A stretch of 64,000 bases of DNA, from NCBI GenBank assembly GCA_910588005.1, contig CAJUQM010000006.1, positions 1 through 64,000 of the forward strand. Reading direction: 5' to 3'. Of this stretch, positions 51,506 through 60,189 are shown in pieces (positions within the stretch are counted from its first letter, which is position 1; the number at the start of each line of letters is the position of its first letter). The DNA comes from an uncultured Oscillibacter sp. Its GTDB lineage: Bacteria > Bacillota > Clostridia > Oscillospirales > Oscillospiraceae. Made by a program: the position numbers and the translations under genes. Below the pieces are notes generated by a model that saw only the letters and a program-made list of their open reading frames with translations, ran no database searches and was not told the DNA's origin.

Positions 51506-52470
51506 GGGGTGAAATTTCCCTCCTGACTGTGAATGGTAAATTCTGGATGCTGTTTCAGAAAATCGCCGGTCTTTTCCCGGATGCAGGAGAGCAGCAGTCT
51601 TTCCTGGTAGCGCAGTCTGCTCTCCTGCTGGTAGAGCAGGCATAGGAAGAGCCGGTTCTCCTCCTGCGTCTCAACGGCGGGAAGGACCTTGTAGGAGGAG
51701 ATCTGGGCGCAGTCCATGGAAAGAATGGTAAACTCCGGCAAAAAGGCCACCATATTCTGCTCGGCGACTGCCTGGACCATCAGGTTGATGTCGGAGAAGT
51801 TGGTGATTCTGGGGCAGGAGAGCTTCACATTGCCCAGAATTGCGTCATTCCGGATTCCCTTGGCCGTAGCCAGGCGCTGTTCGTAGACCATGTCCATTGT
51901 CACGGTGTCCAGGCTTGCGAAGGGGTGGTCCTTTCTGGCCAGAAGAAGAATTCGATTTTCTAAAAGCCGCTGAATGACAATGGGGCGGCTTTGGGAATCC
52001 CGCTGGAGCTGGAGAAGCTCCTGGGCGGTGAGATAGGCCGCGCCAATATTGGCGGTGCCCTTGATGATCCGGGGGCCGATTTCCCTGCTGAGGCATTCGA
52101 TAAAGGAGAGGTTGCCCCGCACACCGAATTTGTGGAAACGCTGTGTCAGCTGGACCGACAGGACAGGGAGCAGAGAGGACGCCAGCAGGAGCGGGATTGT
52201 CTGGGTGCCATCAATGCTCCGCTGTTTCAGGCTGAGAAGCTCGTCGTATTTCACATTGATCTCCCAGGCCAGCGCCATGAACTGTTCCCCAGCTGGGGTG
52301 GCGATCACACCGGTGGGGGCCCGCTGAAAGATGGGAAAGCCCACCTCTTCCTCCACAGCTTTGACCATAGCGCTCAGGGTGGTCTGCCGGATGTGCAGCG
52401 CACGGGCTGCGGCGGAGATGGAGTGAAGGCGGTTAATTTCCAAAAGGTAGCGAAAATGCTCCAGCTTCAT
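51502..52470 (-). CDS. LysR-family regulator (first of a coupled pair)
   Basis: The 322-residue protein starts MKLEHFRYLLEINRLHSISAAARALHIRQTTLSAMV, a canonical LysR DNA-binding domain, and has the usual two-lobe sensor domain. It is co-translated with a second LysR. The pair may sense two related carboxylates or form heteromers. Its promoter lies in about 80 bases before 52554; a TGTGCACA palindrome occurs near 52547. Confidence 0.9.
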   Translation of the reverse strand: MKLEHFRYLLEINRLHSISAAARALHIRQTTLSAMVKAVEEEVGFPIFQRAPTGVIATPAGEQFMALAWEINVKYDELLSLKQRSIDGTQTIPLLLASSLLPVLSVQLTQRFHKFGVRGNLSFIECLSREIGPRIIKGTANIGAAYLTAQELLQLQRDSQSRPIVIQRLLENRILLLARKDHPFASLDTVTMDMVYEQRLATAKGIRNDAILGNVKLSCPRITNFSDINLMVQAVAEQNMVAFLPEFTILSMDCAQISSYKVLPAVETQEENRLFLCLLYQQESRLRYQERLLLSCIREKTGDFLKQHPEFTIHSQEGNFTP

Positions 52471-52553
52471 AGGTATCCCGGCCCTTTCGATGGTCTTGAA
52501 GAATTTCCGGCAGCTTGGGAGACAGCCAAAGGCCTCTTCGTAATATTGTGCAC

Positions 52554-52596
52554 ATGAGAAGATAAAGGGGCGGTTCCCACCCCTTTATCTTCTCAT
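52554..52596 (-). terminator. Terminator after the opine-dehydrogenase-like gene
   Basis: A 16- to 17-bp nearly perfect stem (ATGAGAAGATAAAGGGG and complement) starts 3 bases past the stop. It also insulates the LysR pair. Confidence 0.8.
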
Positions 52597-52598
52597 GT

Positions 52599-53666
52599 TC
52601 AGATCTGTTTATAAATTTCCTCCATGGTCATGCCAACGGGAAAGCCCAGGTTCTCCAGGGTGCGCCCGCCGCGGATATAATCCCGGTCGTTGATGGCTCC
52701 GGCCACGCCCAGAAAAGCCTCCAGCACCGGCATCTCCAGCCCCAGCCGTTTGGCGGCGGAGAGGGCGAAGGAGCCGCCGCAGCCGCAGTCCTCATGGAGG
52801 TAACGGTGGTCCAGAGCGCTGGGACCGTCCATGTACTCGTAGAACACGTGGACCTCCGGATGCTCGTTCAGATGCAGGACCTTGCCGATCATCCCCATGG
52901 GTTCACTGTGCTGGGTCATGCCCATGGCTTCGATCACTGCCCTGCGCTCCGCAGCGATCTTGCTGATACAGTGGACCACAGAGGGGGTAAAGGCATATTT
53001 GAAGAGGGAGTAGTTTTCGCCCTTGTGGTCGATTTCGGCAGCGGAGAGGACTGTGCTGGCGATGTGGTTGATAACGTTTCCGGCGTTTATGACGCCTTCA
53101 AACACATTGGCATTGGCGCTGTACTCCACCACGCCCTCCAGGGCCTTTAGGACCTTCTCCGTGTCGGAGGCGGGAAGGGAGGCCGCTTTGCCCTTGAGAT
53201 TCAGGGGCAGGCCTATGGTTACCTCCGCCGGAGCGGACAGGCGGCAGGGGCAGAAGTTGCCCTCCTTCTCCGTCAGGGTGACCTTGGCGGTGACGCCCAG
53301 CTCCTGGAAAACCCTGCGGAATATGAAGGCCCCCAGATTGCCGGGGATGATGAGGATGTGCTGGCCGTCCTCCAGGTGGGGAGCGATGCGGCGGGCGATC
53401 TCCTCGTGGCGGTCGGAGGGGACGTGGACAAAGATGGCCTCAGCGCCATGAATGGCCTCAGCGGCGTCCGTAGTGGTCTTGGCAGGACTGCCTGCGCCCC
53501 GAATTTTGCCCCGGAGTTGAATAAAACCCAATTCCTTCACTGCATCCAGCTCTTTGCTGAAACGCGCGTCATCGTGAAAAGTAACCTGAAAGCCGCGCAT
53601 GGCCATGATGGCGGCGACGGCGTGTCCGGTGGAACCGGCGCCAATGACAGTGATATGTTTAATCAT
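52599..53666 (-). CDS. NAD(P)-dependent octopine/nopaline (opine) dehydrogenase family protein
   Basis: The 355-residue protein has an N-terminal Rossmann motif (ITVIGAGSTGHAVAAIMAMRG) and the C-terminal opine-dehydrogenase domain (residues about 185-340, with NHIASTVLSAAEID and HRYLHEDCGCGGSFALSA). Such enzymes reductively join an amino acid and a keto acid, or split the adduct oxidatively. The ATG follows AGGAGACACACC. It is transcribed alone from a clear promoter between the transporter and LysR genes. The true substrate could also be a 2-hydroxy or 2-keto acid. Confidence 0.85.
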   Translation of the reverse strand: MIKHITVIGAGSTGHAVAAIMAMRGFQVTFHDDARFSKELDAVKELGFIQLRGKIRGAGSPAKTTTDAAEAIHGAEAIFVHVPSDRHEEIARRIAPHLEDGQHILIIPGNLGAFIFRRVFQELGVTAKVTLTEKEGNFCPCRLSAPAEVTIGLPLNLKGKAASLPASDTEKVLKALEGVVEYSANANVFEGVINAGNVINHIASTVLSAAEIDHKGENYSLFKYAFTPSVVHCISKIAAERRAVIEAMGMTQHSEPMGMIGKVLHLNEHPEVHVFYEYMDGPSALDHRYLHEDCGCGGSFALSAAKRLGLEMPVLEAFLGVAGAINDRDYIRGGRTLENLGFPVGMTMEEIYKQI

Positions 53667-53755
53667 GGTGTGTCTCCTTATGTTTTAGCGTTGCCGCCAG
53701 CCGTTGCCCCGGCCGACAGTGGAAAGGACATCCATCCGGACTCTCACACCTTTAT

Positions 53756-53784
53756 ATTATAAAGAGACTGTGCGCTGATGGCAA
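53756..53784 (-). promoter_or_regulatory. Promoter of the opine-dehydrogenase-like gene
   Basis: On the minus strand TTGCCA is 17 bases from TATAAT, about 90 bases before the ATG. Confidence 0.72.
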
Positions 53785-53795
53785 ACGACATTTTC

Positions 53796-53810
53796 TGCTA
53801 TCGGATAGCA
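53796..53810. promoter_or_regulatory. Perfect palindrome upstream of the opine-dehydrogenase promoter
   Basis: TGCTATC-G-GATAGCA lies 11 bases upstream of the -35, with a further GATAGC half-site at 53820. The placement fits a LysR activator site. Confidence 0.5.
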
Positions 53811-53839
53811 CATTTTTTGATAGCCTGAGTGAGAAATAG

Positions 53840-53866
53840 AGATGCCGGCAGAATCTGCCGGCATCT
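53840..53866 (-). terminator. Terminator after the DASS transporter
   Basis: The 12-bp stem AGATGCCGGCAG/CTGCCGGCATCT with a 3-base loop lies 22 bases past the stop codon of the transporter. Confidence 0.8.
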
Positions 53867-53887
53867 TTTGAAGGGAGAGGGGTCAAA

Positions 53888-55369
53888 TCAACCCATAAAC
53901 AGCTGGAAGACAGTGAATACCACGATGCTTACCACCATGACCAGCAGGGCGGCGAAGATGACCGCCTTGTTCCGCAGTTTTACATCGGGAATTTCACTGC
54001 GGCCGTGGAAGATGGAGGAGGGGGCGGAGGAGCCGGGCAGTACCAGCCCCATGTTGGCCACCCAGATCAGCGCGGCGCCGGCCAGGACCGGATTCATGCC
54101 GGAGGCGATGACGAAGGGGCTGATGACCGGGATCATGGCGCCGCCGAAGGCGATGTTGGAACCCACATTGGTCAGAATCAGCATGACCACGATGGTAAAG
54201 ACCAGGATGAAGATGGGACTCTTGCCCTCGAAGATGGGGGCGAAGATGCCGGTGAGCCAGGGCAGTACGCCGGTGGACTCATTGGTCAGGGCAGTGGCCA
54301 TGGGGATGGTGACGGCGCACATCATGATGACGGGCCAGCTGACGGCGGCGTCGGAGTGCTTGATGTCGTTGAAGACGATGGCGGGCTTGCCGTCGCCCTC
54401 GCCGCTGGGGATCACCATCAAAATGGCGGAGCACAGGCAGTACAGGCCGCCCAGGGTCAGCGTGCCGTTGAGGAACTTGGACAGGGGACTGGTGAGGAAG
54501 GTGCCCGCGAAGATGGCCAGCAGCATGGTGATGAGATAGACCACAATAATGCGCTTGGCCCGGGGCCGCAGGTGCTTGCTCTCCTCGCCCAGCTTCTCCA
54601 CATCAAAGGCCTGCATGGCGGAGAAATCCACCTGGAAGAGCTTGGCACCCAGAAAGACGTAGGCCGTGATGATGATGGTGCCGCAGATGCCGGTGACCAG
54701 GAACATGTAGCCCAGGTTGATGTTGCCGCCGGTGACCTCCTTCCAGGTGTTGGCCAGACCCAGCATCCAGCTCTTGTAGGGGATCATGGCGCCGCCCATC
54801 ATCAAAGACAGCAGGATGCCGCCGAAGCCGTAGTACCGGAAGGTACTGTCCTTAGCGTAGCCGCAGGAGTCGGCGATGTCGCCCCAGATGGCGTACAGCA
54901 GCAGCGCCATGGAGATCTGGCTGATGACGATGCCGGACCACATGAAGATGAACATGAAGCACCAGGTGTAGAACAGGGGCTTGCCCTTAAAGACCTTCTG
55001 GGACAGGGACCAGCGGACGAACCACTTGCCAAAGCCGTAGATCACAATGGCGCCGGCGGTGAAGTACTGGGTGATGATCTGGAAGACGATGGAGCCGCCC
55101 ATCATGGAGGCGATGCCGGCATCCATGCTGGCGGGATAGCCGCTGAGGCCGAAGGCGATGAAGGCGAACAGAGAGGGCCAGATAACCTCACAGGTGGAGT
55201 AGCCGTAGATGACGCCCAGGAAGGCGCCCAGGAGCTTCATGCCCACCGGGGTCAGGGTGGAGAAGGGCGGCAGATAGCCGAAGCCGAACATCAGCAGCAG
55301 CGTGACGGCGATATGGACGTACTGAATGGGGGAGTATCCCTTTTGGAGCGCGCTGTTTTTCTTAGACAT
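53888..55369 (-). CDS. DASS/SLC13-type dicarboxylate transporter
   Basis: The 493-residue membrane protein has about 12 hydrophobic segments in two repeats. Features of divalent-anion:sodium symporters are GAFLGVIYGYSTCEVIWPSLFAF near the N-terminus and the second-repeat region MLILTNVGSNIAFGGAMIPVISPFV (Asn and Thr of the substrate/sodium loop). It should take up a di- or tricarboxylate at the start of the catabolic island. It is divergent from the isomerase genes and shares their operator region. Confidence 0.87.
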   Translation of the reverse strand: MSKKNSALQKGYSPIQYVHIAVTLLLMFGFGYLPPFSTLTPVGMKLLGAFLGVIYGYSTCEVIWPSLFAFIAFGLSGYPASMDAGIASMMGGSIVFQIITQYFTAGAIVIYGFGKWFVRWSLSQKVFKGKPLFYTWCFMFIFMWSGIVISQISMALLLYAIWGDIADSCGYAKDSTFRYYGFGGILLSLMMGGAMIPYKSWMLGLANTWKEVTGGNINLGYMFLVTGICGTIIITAYVFLGAKLFQVDFSAMQAFDVEKLGEESKHLRPRAKRIIVVYLITMLLAIFAGTFLTSPLSKFLNGTLTLGGLYCLCSAILMVIPSGEGDGKPAIVFNDIKHSDAAVSWPVIMMCAVTIPMATALTNESTGVLPWLTGIFAPIFEGKSPIFILVFTIVVMLILTNVGSNIAFGGAMIPVISPFVIASGMNPVLAGAALIWVANMGLVLPGSSAPSSIFHGRSEIPDVKLRNKAVIFAALLVMVVSIVVFTVFQLFMG

Positions 55370-55528
55370 ATCAAGCAGTTCCTTTCTCTTCTCTTTTTGT
55401 GGAAGGCGGCGTGGCCCCGGGCAAGGGGCACCGCGGGACCTTCCACGGCGGTGAGGGGATACCGGATGAATTCAAAAGAGAAAAGCGGTTCTGTCAGCAT
55501 TGGGAACTTTTGTTTTGGCATTGAGGCC

Positions 55529-55557
55529 ATATTAGTATGTTTTTTCGAAGATGTAAA
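55529..55557 (-). promoter_or_regulatory. Promoter of the DASS transporter
   Basis: On the minus strand TTTACA is 17 bases from TAATAT. The half-site array begins 7 bases upstream of its -35. Confidence 0.65.
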
Positions 55558-55563
55558 GGAAAA

Positions 55564-55601
55564 TGACCCAAATTGGGTCACCCAATTCTTTGGTATTGGG
55601 T
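55564..55601. promoter_or_regulatory. Operator array of four ACCCAA/TTGGGT half-sites
   Basis: TGACCCAAATTGGGTCA (55564-55580) is a perfect palindrome. It overlaps a second palindrome, ATTGGGT-C-ACCCAAT, and a fourth half-site TTGGGT ends at 55601. The array is centred between the divergent transporter and isomerase promoters. Binding by the island's regulators is inferred. Confidence 0.65.
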
Positions 55602-55616
55602 AGCAAAAATCGCCGT

Positions 55617-55646
55617 TTGCCAGGCGGGGGAGAGGTGTTGTTTAAT
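55617..55646 (+). promoter_or_regulatory. Promoter of the isomerase/PrpD operon
   Basis: TTGCCA is 18 bases from TTTAAT, about 55 bases upstream of the first ATG. The match is moderate, as expected for an activated promoter. Confidence 0.5.
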
Positions 55647-55702
55647 GGAGGGCAGAAAAGTGGTTCTGTTTTGGCAAACACCCACAAGAAAGGAATGTGC
55701 GT

Positions 55703-56422
55703 ATGTACGGATGGAGAGCAAAGATTGGCCTGATTACTCCCATGAGTGAGAACGCGGAGCACGCGTTTCACATCTACGCGCCGGAGGGCGTGTCCTTCGC
55801 CTCAATGAAAATCAATTTCCCCGGTCCCACTCCCGAGGGCCTGACCATTTTGACAGACCGCCTGGAGGAGACCGCCGCCATGTACAGAGACTATGACGCA
55901 GACTTGGTGGTGTTTGGCTGCACCTCCGGCAGCTGCATCAAGGGCTTTGGCTGGGACCAGGAGTGCATCCGCCAGATCGAGCGGGCCAGCGGCCATCCGG
56001 GCCTGACCACCAGCACTGCCGTGCTGGAGGCGCTGAAGGCTCTGGACACGAAGAAGGTGGCCGTGCTGACCCCCTATCCTGAGGCCACCAACGAGGCGGA
56101 GCGAAAGTTTTTGGAGGACAACGGCTATGAGGTCACGAATATTGTGGGCATGGATGTCAGCTATATTCGTTGCGGCGGCCGGAAGATGGAGGCCTGCGAT
56201 GAATACTTCCTGTACCGCAACGCCATGGAGATGGACCTGAAGGGGGCGGATACCTTCTTCCTCAGCTGCATGGGCCTGAGCACCCTGGAAATTGTTGGGG
56301 AGCTGGAGACCATGATGGGAATCCCCGTGATTACCAGCCACCAGGCGACGCTGTGGAGCGCTTTGCGCCACTGCCGCGTGGGCGCCAAACTGCCGCATCT
56401 GGGCAGGCTGTGTACGCTTTAA
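55703..56422 (+). CDS. Maleate isomerase/Asp-Glu racemase-like protein, paralogue 1
   Basis: The 239-residue protein has the two-cysteine active site of the maleate cis-trans isomerase/Asp-Glu racemase/arylmalonate decarboxylase superfamily: FGCTSGSC (C73, C78) and FLSCMGLST (C189). Other conserved parts are GLTTSTAVLEALKAL and VAVLTPYPEATNEAERKFLEDNG. It may isomerise, epimerise or decarboxylate a dicarboxylate through an enediolate. The ATG 55703 is 8 bases after AAAGGA; a GTG two codons upstream is weaker. It is the first gene of the plus-strand operon and has a tandem paralogue. Confidence 0.85.
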   Translation: MYGWRAKIGLITPMSENAEHAFHIYAPEGVSFASMKINFPGPTPEGLTILTDRLEETAAMYRDYDADLVVFGCTSGSCIKGFGWDQECIRQIERASGHPGLTTSTAVLEALKALDTKKVAVLTPYPEATNEAERKFLEDNGYEVTNIVGMDVSYIRCGGRKMEACDEYFLYRNAMEMDLKGADTFFLSCMGLSTLEIVGELETMMGIPVITSHQATLWSALRHCRVGAKLPHLGRLCTL

Positions 56423-56449
56423 GTTTGAAGACCGGAAAGGGATGATTTC

Positions 56450-57172
56450 ATGTATAGAGACGGAATGTACAGCCTCCGCGCCAGAATCGGTGTGATTGCC
56501 CCCCTGGACGACCAGGTGGAATACGCCTTTAATAAATACGCCCCCGAAGGAGTCTCCTTTGACAGCACCCGGCTCTCTTTTCCGGGTCCGACTCCGGAGG
56601 GACTTGTCTATCTCTCCGACCAGCTGGAGGAGGCTGCGAAGATGTACAGGAAGAAGCGGCATGACGTAGTGCTCTTCGGCTGCACCTCCGGCAGCTGCAT
56701 CAAGGGCTACGGCTTTGACAAGGAGTGCATTGAGCGCATTGAACGGGCCTGCGGATGGCCCGGTCTGACCACCAGTACCGCTGTGCTGGAGGCGTTCCGG
56801 GCACTTGGCCTGCGGCGGACCGTGGTCATGACCCCCTATCCCGAGGACACCAACCAGGCGGAGAAGAAATTCCTGGAGGACAACGGCCTGGAGGTCACCT
56901 CCATCACCGGCGTGGGGTTCAACCGGGTGGGCGAGTTCAGCCACCCCGGCAAGTACTTCCTCTACCGCAAGGCCAAAGAGCTGAAAACTGAGGGAGCCGA
57001 GGTGTTCTTTCTCAGCTGCATGGGTCTTGCCACCATGGAGCTGGTGGAGATTTTGGAGGAGGACCTAGGGATGCCCGTCATTACCAGCCACCAGGCCAGC
57101 CTCTGGGCCTGCCTGCGGCACAGTCGCATCAACGACAAACTGCCGGGGTTGGGCAGACTGTTCACCATTTGA
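56450..57172 (+). CDS. Maleate isomerase/Asp-Glu racemase-like protein, paralogue 2
   Basis: The 240-residue protein is a diverged tandem copy of the preceding one, with more than half of its residues the same by eye. It retains both cysteine motifs (FGCTSGSC with C78/C83; FLSCMGLATM with C190). Retention of catalytic residues in both copies suggests distinct substrates or a heteromer rather than a decaying duplicate. It lies 27 bases after copy 1 and has an AAAGGGATG-type ribosome site. Confidence 0.85.
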   Translation: MYRDGMYSLRARIGVIAPLDDQVEYAFNKYAPEGVSFDSTRLSFPGPTPEGLVYLSDQLEEAAKMYRKKRHDVVLFGCTSGSCIKGYGFDKECIERIERACGWPGLTTSTAVLEAFRALGLRRTVVMTPYPEDTNQAEKKFLEDNGLEVTSITGVGFNRVGEFSHPGKYFLYRKAKELKTEGAEVFFLSCMGLATMELVEILEEDLGMPVITSHQASLWACLRHSRINDKLPGLGRLFTI

Positions 57173-57221
57173 CCGGAGCACACCGGATTTTCCGAAAAGA
57201 ATCTGTAAGGAGGAACCAAGT

Positions 57222-58604
57222 ATGGGTTTTAATCAACACGGACCGTTGGCCACGGACTATACCCAGCAGATCTGCCGCTTTATCAAGACATTGAAGTATG
57301 AGGATATCCCCCCCGCGGTTATCGAGCGGGCCAAGATGATGGTCATGCAGACCATCGGTGTGAGCCTTTGCAGCGCTGAACTCCAGCAAATCAAAGACGT
57401 GATTGAGATTTCCAAGGAGATGTCCCCGGGCGGCGAGGGTACCGCCACGCTGTGGGCCGACGGGAAAAAGGTCAGCTGGGAGGCCGCCGCCCTGACCGCC
57501 GGCACCATGGGCGACACCCTGGACTGGGAGGACTGCTCCGTTACCGGGCACCCCTCCGCCGGCGTGATCCCCACGGCGGTCATTGCCGCAGAGGTGCTCC
57601 ACAAGAGCGGCAAGGACCTGCTCACCGCTGTTGTAGCGGGCTACGAGATTTACCAGCGGGTGGCTCTGTCCGGACGGAGCAGCATTGTCAGCTACAATAT
57701 CTTCGGCAACCTGACTGTGCTGATGAAGCTGCTGGACCTCCCGGAGGAGAAGATGAACCAGGCCTTTGGCATCGGCACAGCCTGCGCCATTATTCCCGCC
57801 AACGTCCATGAGATCACCATGTCCGACTCTTTGAACTATCTCTACGGCTACCGGGCGGAGAGTACGGTCACGATGGTCAAAACCGCGCTCAACGGCATCG
57901 AGAACATGGAGGATGCCTTTGACGACCCCACCGCCTACCTGCTCCACTGCGGCTATCAGGAGCCGGAGTGGCTGACCAAGGAACTGGGCGAACACTGGAT
58001 GATGATGGATATGCTGCTGGTGAAGCATTGGCCCGCCAACGTCTTTGTCCAGACCTACGCAGAGCTGGCCGCACGCCTTGTGACCAAGAACAGGTACAAC
58101 CCAGACGATATTGAGGAGATCGTCATCCGTCCCTCCGTGGCCTTCCGCCACTGGTACTCTGAGACCGGGTATGAGTCTGTGACCCAGGCCCAGTTCTCCA
58201 TTCCCTACGCTGCGGCCTGCGCCATGTACCACCCGGAACCCGGTGCGGTCTGGTACCAGCCGGAGACCATGAAGGATCCGAAGATCGTGGCGCTGATGAA
58301 CAAGGTGAAGGCCGATGGCTTTGTAAAGATGTCCGGTATGAAGTTCATCAAGGACCTGATCGACGGTAAACACCCGGAGAAGTTTATGACCGTCCGCATG
58401 AAGGACGGCACGGAGTACGTGGAGAGCGCCTTCACCCACCCCGGCCACCCCAGCTATATGCTGACCCGGGACGAGTTTAAGGACCGCTTCCGCCTGGAGA
58501 CCCGGAAGATCCTGGCCCCAGAGAAGATTGAGGGCGCGCTGGACTGCATCTGCCATCTGGAGGAATACGAGGACGCCTCCGTGCTGCCCACGTTCCTCTA
58601 TTGA
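57222..58604 (+). CDS. MmgE/PrpD-family protein, paralogue 1
   Basis: The 460-residue protein belongs to the MmgE/PrpD fold, which includes 2-methylcitrate dehydratase, cis-aconitate decarboxylase and iminodisuccinate epimerase. LDWEDCSVTGHPSAGVIPTAVIAAEVLHKSG (about residues 100-130) carries the conserved Asp and His of the helical-domain active site, and HPGHPS near residue 410 is also typical. The reaction is probably dehydration, decarboxylation or epimerisation of a polycarboxylate. It is 49 bases after the isomerase gene, with AAGGAGG upstream. Confidence 0.87.
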   Translation: MGFNQHGPLATDYTQQICRFIKTLKYEDIPPAVIERAKMMVMQTIGVSLCSAELQQIKDVIEISKEMSPGGEGTATLWADGKKVSWEAAALTAGTMGDTLDWEDCSVTGHPSAGVIPTAVIAAEVLHKSGKDLLTAVVAGYEIYQRVALSGRSSIVSYNIFGNLTVLMKLLDLPEEKMNQAFGIGTACAIIPANVHEITMSDSLNYLYGYRAESTVTMVKTALNGIENMEDAFDDPTAYLLHCGYQEPEWLTKELGEHWMMMDMLLVKHWPANVFVQTYAELAARLVTKNRYNPDDIEEIVIRPSVAFRHWYSETGYESVTQAQFSIPYAAACAMYHPEPGAVWYQPETMKDPKIVALMNKVKADGFVKMSGMKFIKDLIDGKHPEKFMTVRMKDGTEYVESAFTHPGHPSYMLTRDEFKDRFRLETRKILAPEKIEGALDCICHLEEYEDASVLPTFLY

Positions 58605-58644
58605 CCCGGCCCACTTTTAATTCAACGAAGCAGGAGGTACAAGT

Positions 58645-60120
58645 ATGCGGTACAATCGTCTGTATAAAGATAATAACTTTCTCACGCCCACTACATACAC
58701 CCAGGAGCTGAGTGAATACGCCGAGGGTCTCAAGTATGAGGACCTTCCCCCCGAGGTGGTAGAACGGGCAAAGATGATCATGCTCCAGACCGTGGGCGCG
58801 GCCCTGGCGGCCAAGGGGACTTCCATCTACGACAGGATCATGAAAATGGCCCGTGAGGCCAACGGCGGCTCCGGCGGAGACACCACGGTGTGGGGAGCCG
58901 GGGAGAAGCTGGCCGCCGTCAACGCGGCTCTGGTTCTGGGCACTGCCACGGACGCCCTGGACTGGGAGGACTGCTCCTGGACCGGCCACCCCTCTGCGGG
59001 CATTATCCCGTGTGCGTGGCTGGCGGCCGAGGAGCGGCACAAGAGCGGGAAGGACCTGATTACCGCTATCGTGACGGGTTACGAGGTCTACCAGCGCATT
59101 GCCATGGCGGTGCAGCCCTCTGACGAGCGGTGGAAAAAGAAGGGCTGGGGGCTTACCAGCTGGCAGATTTTCGGCTGTATCCTGCCGGTTGCCAAACTCT
59201 ACGGCTTTGATGCCCGGAAGATCAACCAGGCCATCGGCATGGGCTGCGAGTGCAGCACCCTGCCCGTAGCCTACCACGCCACCACCATGTCTGATTTCTA
59301 CCACTACGAGCACGGCTATCGCGCCCGGGACGGCTTTGTTATCGCCAAAGCGGTGGAAAAGGGCATTCACAACCAGCGGGACGCCCTGGATGAACCCCGC
59401 TGCTACACCGGCGTCATCTGCGGAGACGACGGCAGCAACGGCTCCGGCGAGACCACCATCCGCTCGGGTGAGGCGGATCTCACTTGGCTGACCAGGGATC
59501 TGGGCAAGCGGTATCTCATCATGGAGACGCTGCTGAAGCATTGGCCTGCCAATATGTGGGTTCAGACCCCGGTGGAACTCATCAAAGACATGTCGGAGAG
59601 GCATGGCTTCGGCGCCGGTGACATTGAGGAGATTGTGGTGGATCCTCCGGTGAAGGGCCGGATGTGGGCGCCGGACGAGGGCTTTACCTCCGTGACCCAC
59701 GCGCAGTTCTCCATTCCCTTTGTCATCGCATCCTGGCTTCGGGATCCCAACCCCGGTGCGCATTGGTACACTGCGGAAAAGATGAAGGACCCCAAGACCA
59801 TTGCCCTGGCCAAGCGGGTAAAGTTCGGGGATTCTCCTGAGGAGTCTCCCATGTCCAGCTTTAAGATGTTCCGGGAAGAGCGGGGATACCCCATGAAGAC
59901 CGTCACCGTCACACTGAAGGACGGAACCCGCTATGAGGGGAAGATGGACTGCCACCCCGGCCATCCCAAAAACATGATGAGCCGTGAGGAGTTTTCCAAC
60001 CGCTTCCGGGTTCAGGCTGCTCCCGCCCTGGGGGATAAGGAGCTGGAGAAGGCCCTGGAGGTGCTCTGCAATATCGAATCTGTGGAAGACATCTCAGCCT
60101 TGGCCGGGCTGCTGGGCTGA
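58645..60120 (+). CDS. MmgE/PrpD-family protein, paralogue 2
   Basis: The 491-residue protein is a tandem relative of the previous one. It keeps DWEDCSWTGHPSAGIIPCAWLAAEERHKSGKDL and CHPGHPKNMM. It has about 30 extra residues, mostly near positions 150-160 and 255-275. The two MmgE/PrpD proteins may form a heteromer or process two stereoisomers made by the two isomerases. A long stable hairpin (60131-60172) separates it from the redox genes. Confidence 0.87.
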   Translation: MRYNRLYKDNNFLTPTTYTQELSEYAEGLKYEDLPPEVVERAKMIMLQTVGAALAAKGTSIYDRIMKMAREANGGSGGDTTVWGAGEKLAAVNAALVLGTATDALDWEDCSWTGHPSAGIIPCAWLAAEERHKSGKDLITAIVTGYEVYQRIAMAVQPSDERWKKKGWGLTSWQIFGCILPVAKLYGFDARKINQAIGMGCECSTLPVAYHATTMSDFYHYEHGYRARDGFVIAKAVEKGIHNQRDALDEPRCYTGVICGDDGSNGSGETTIRSGEADLTWLTRDLGKRYLIMETLLKHWPANMWVQTPVELIKDMSERHGFGAGDIEEIVVDPPVKGRMWAPDEGFTSVTHAQFSIPFVIASWLRDPNPGAHWYTAEKMKDPKTIALAKRVKFGDSPEESPMSSFKMFREERGYPMKTVTVTLKDGTRYEGKMDCHPGHPKNMMSREEFSNRFRVQAAPALGDKELEKALEVLCNIESVEDISALAGLLG

Positions 60121-60130
60121 CCGCATACCG

Positions 60131-60172
60131 CCGGCCGGACCCGCCGCGCGCAGGCACGGCGGGTCCGGCCGG
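60131..60172 (+). terminator. Intercistronic hairpin between the PrpD and redox genes
   Basis: A perfect 16-bp stem (CCGGCCGGACCCGCCG and complement) has a 10-base loop and no T run. It may stabilise or partly terminate the upstream transcript. Confidence 0.55.
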
Positions 60173-60189
60173 ACAACATGGGAGGAACT

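Noticed and set aside
54005..55603. 532-residue plus-strand frame
   Set aside because: It is antisense to the DASS transporter and consists of Gly/Asp/His-rich low-complexity sequence.
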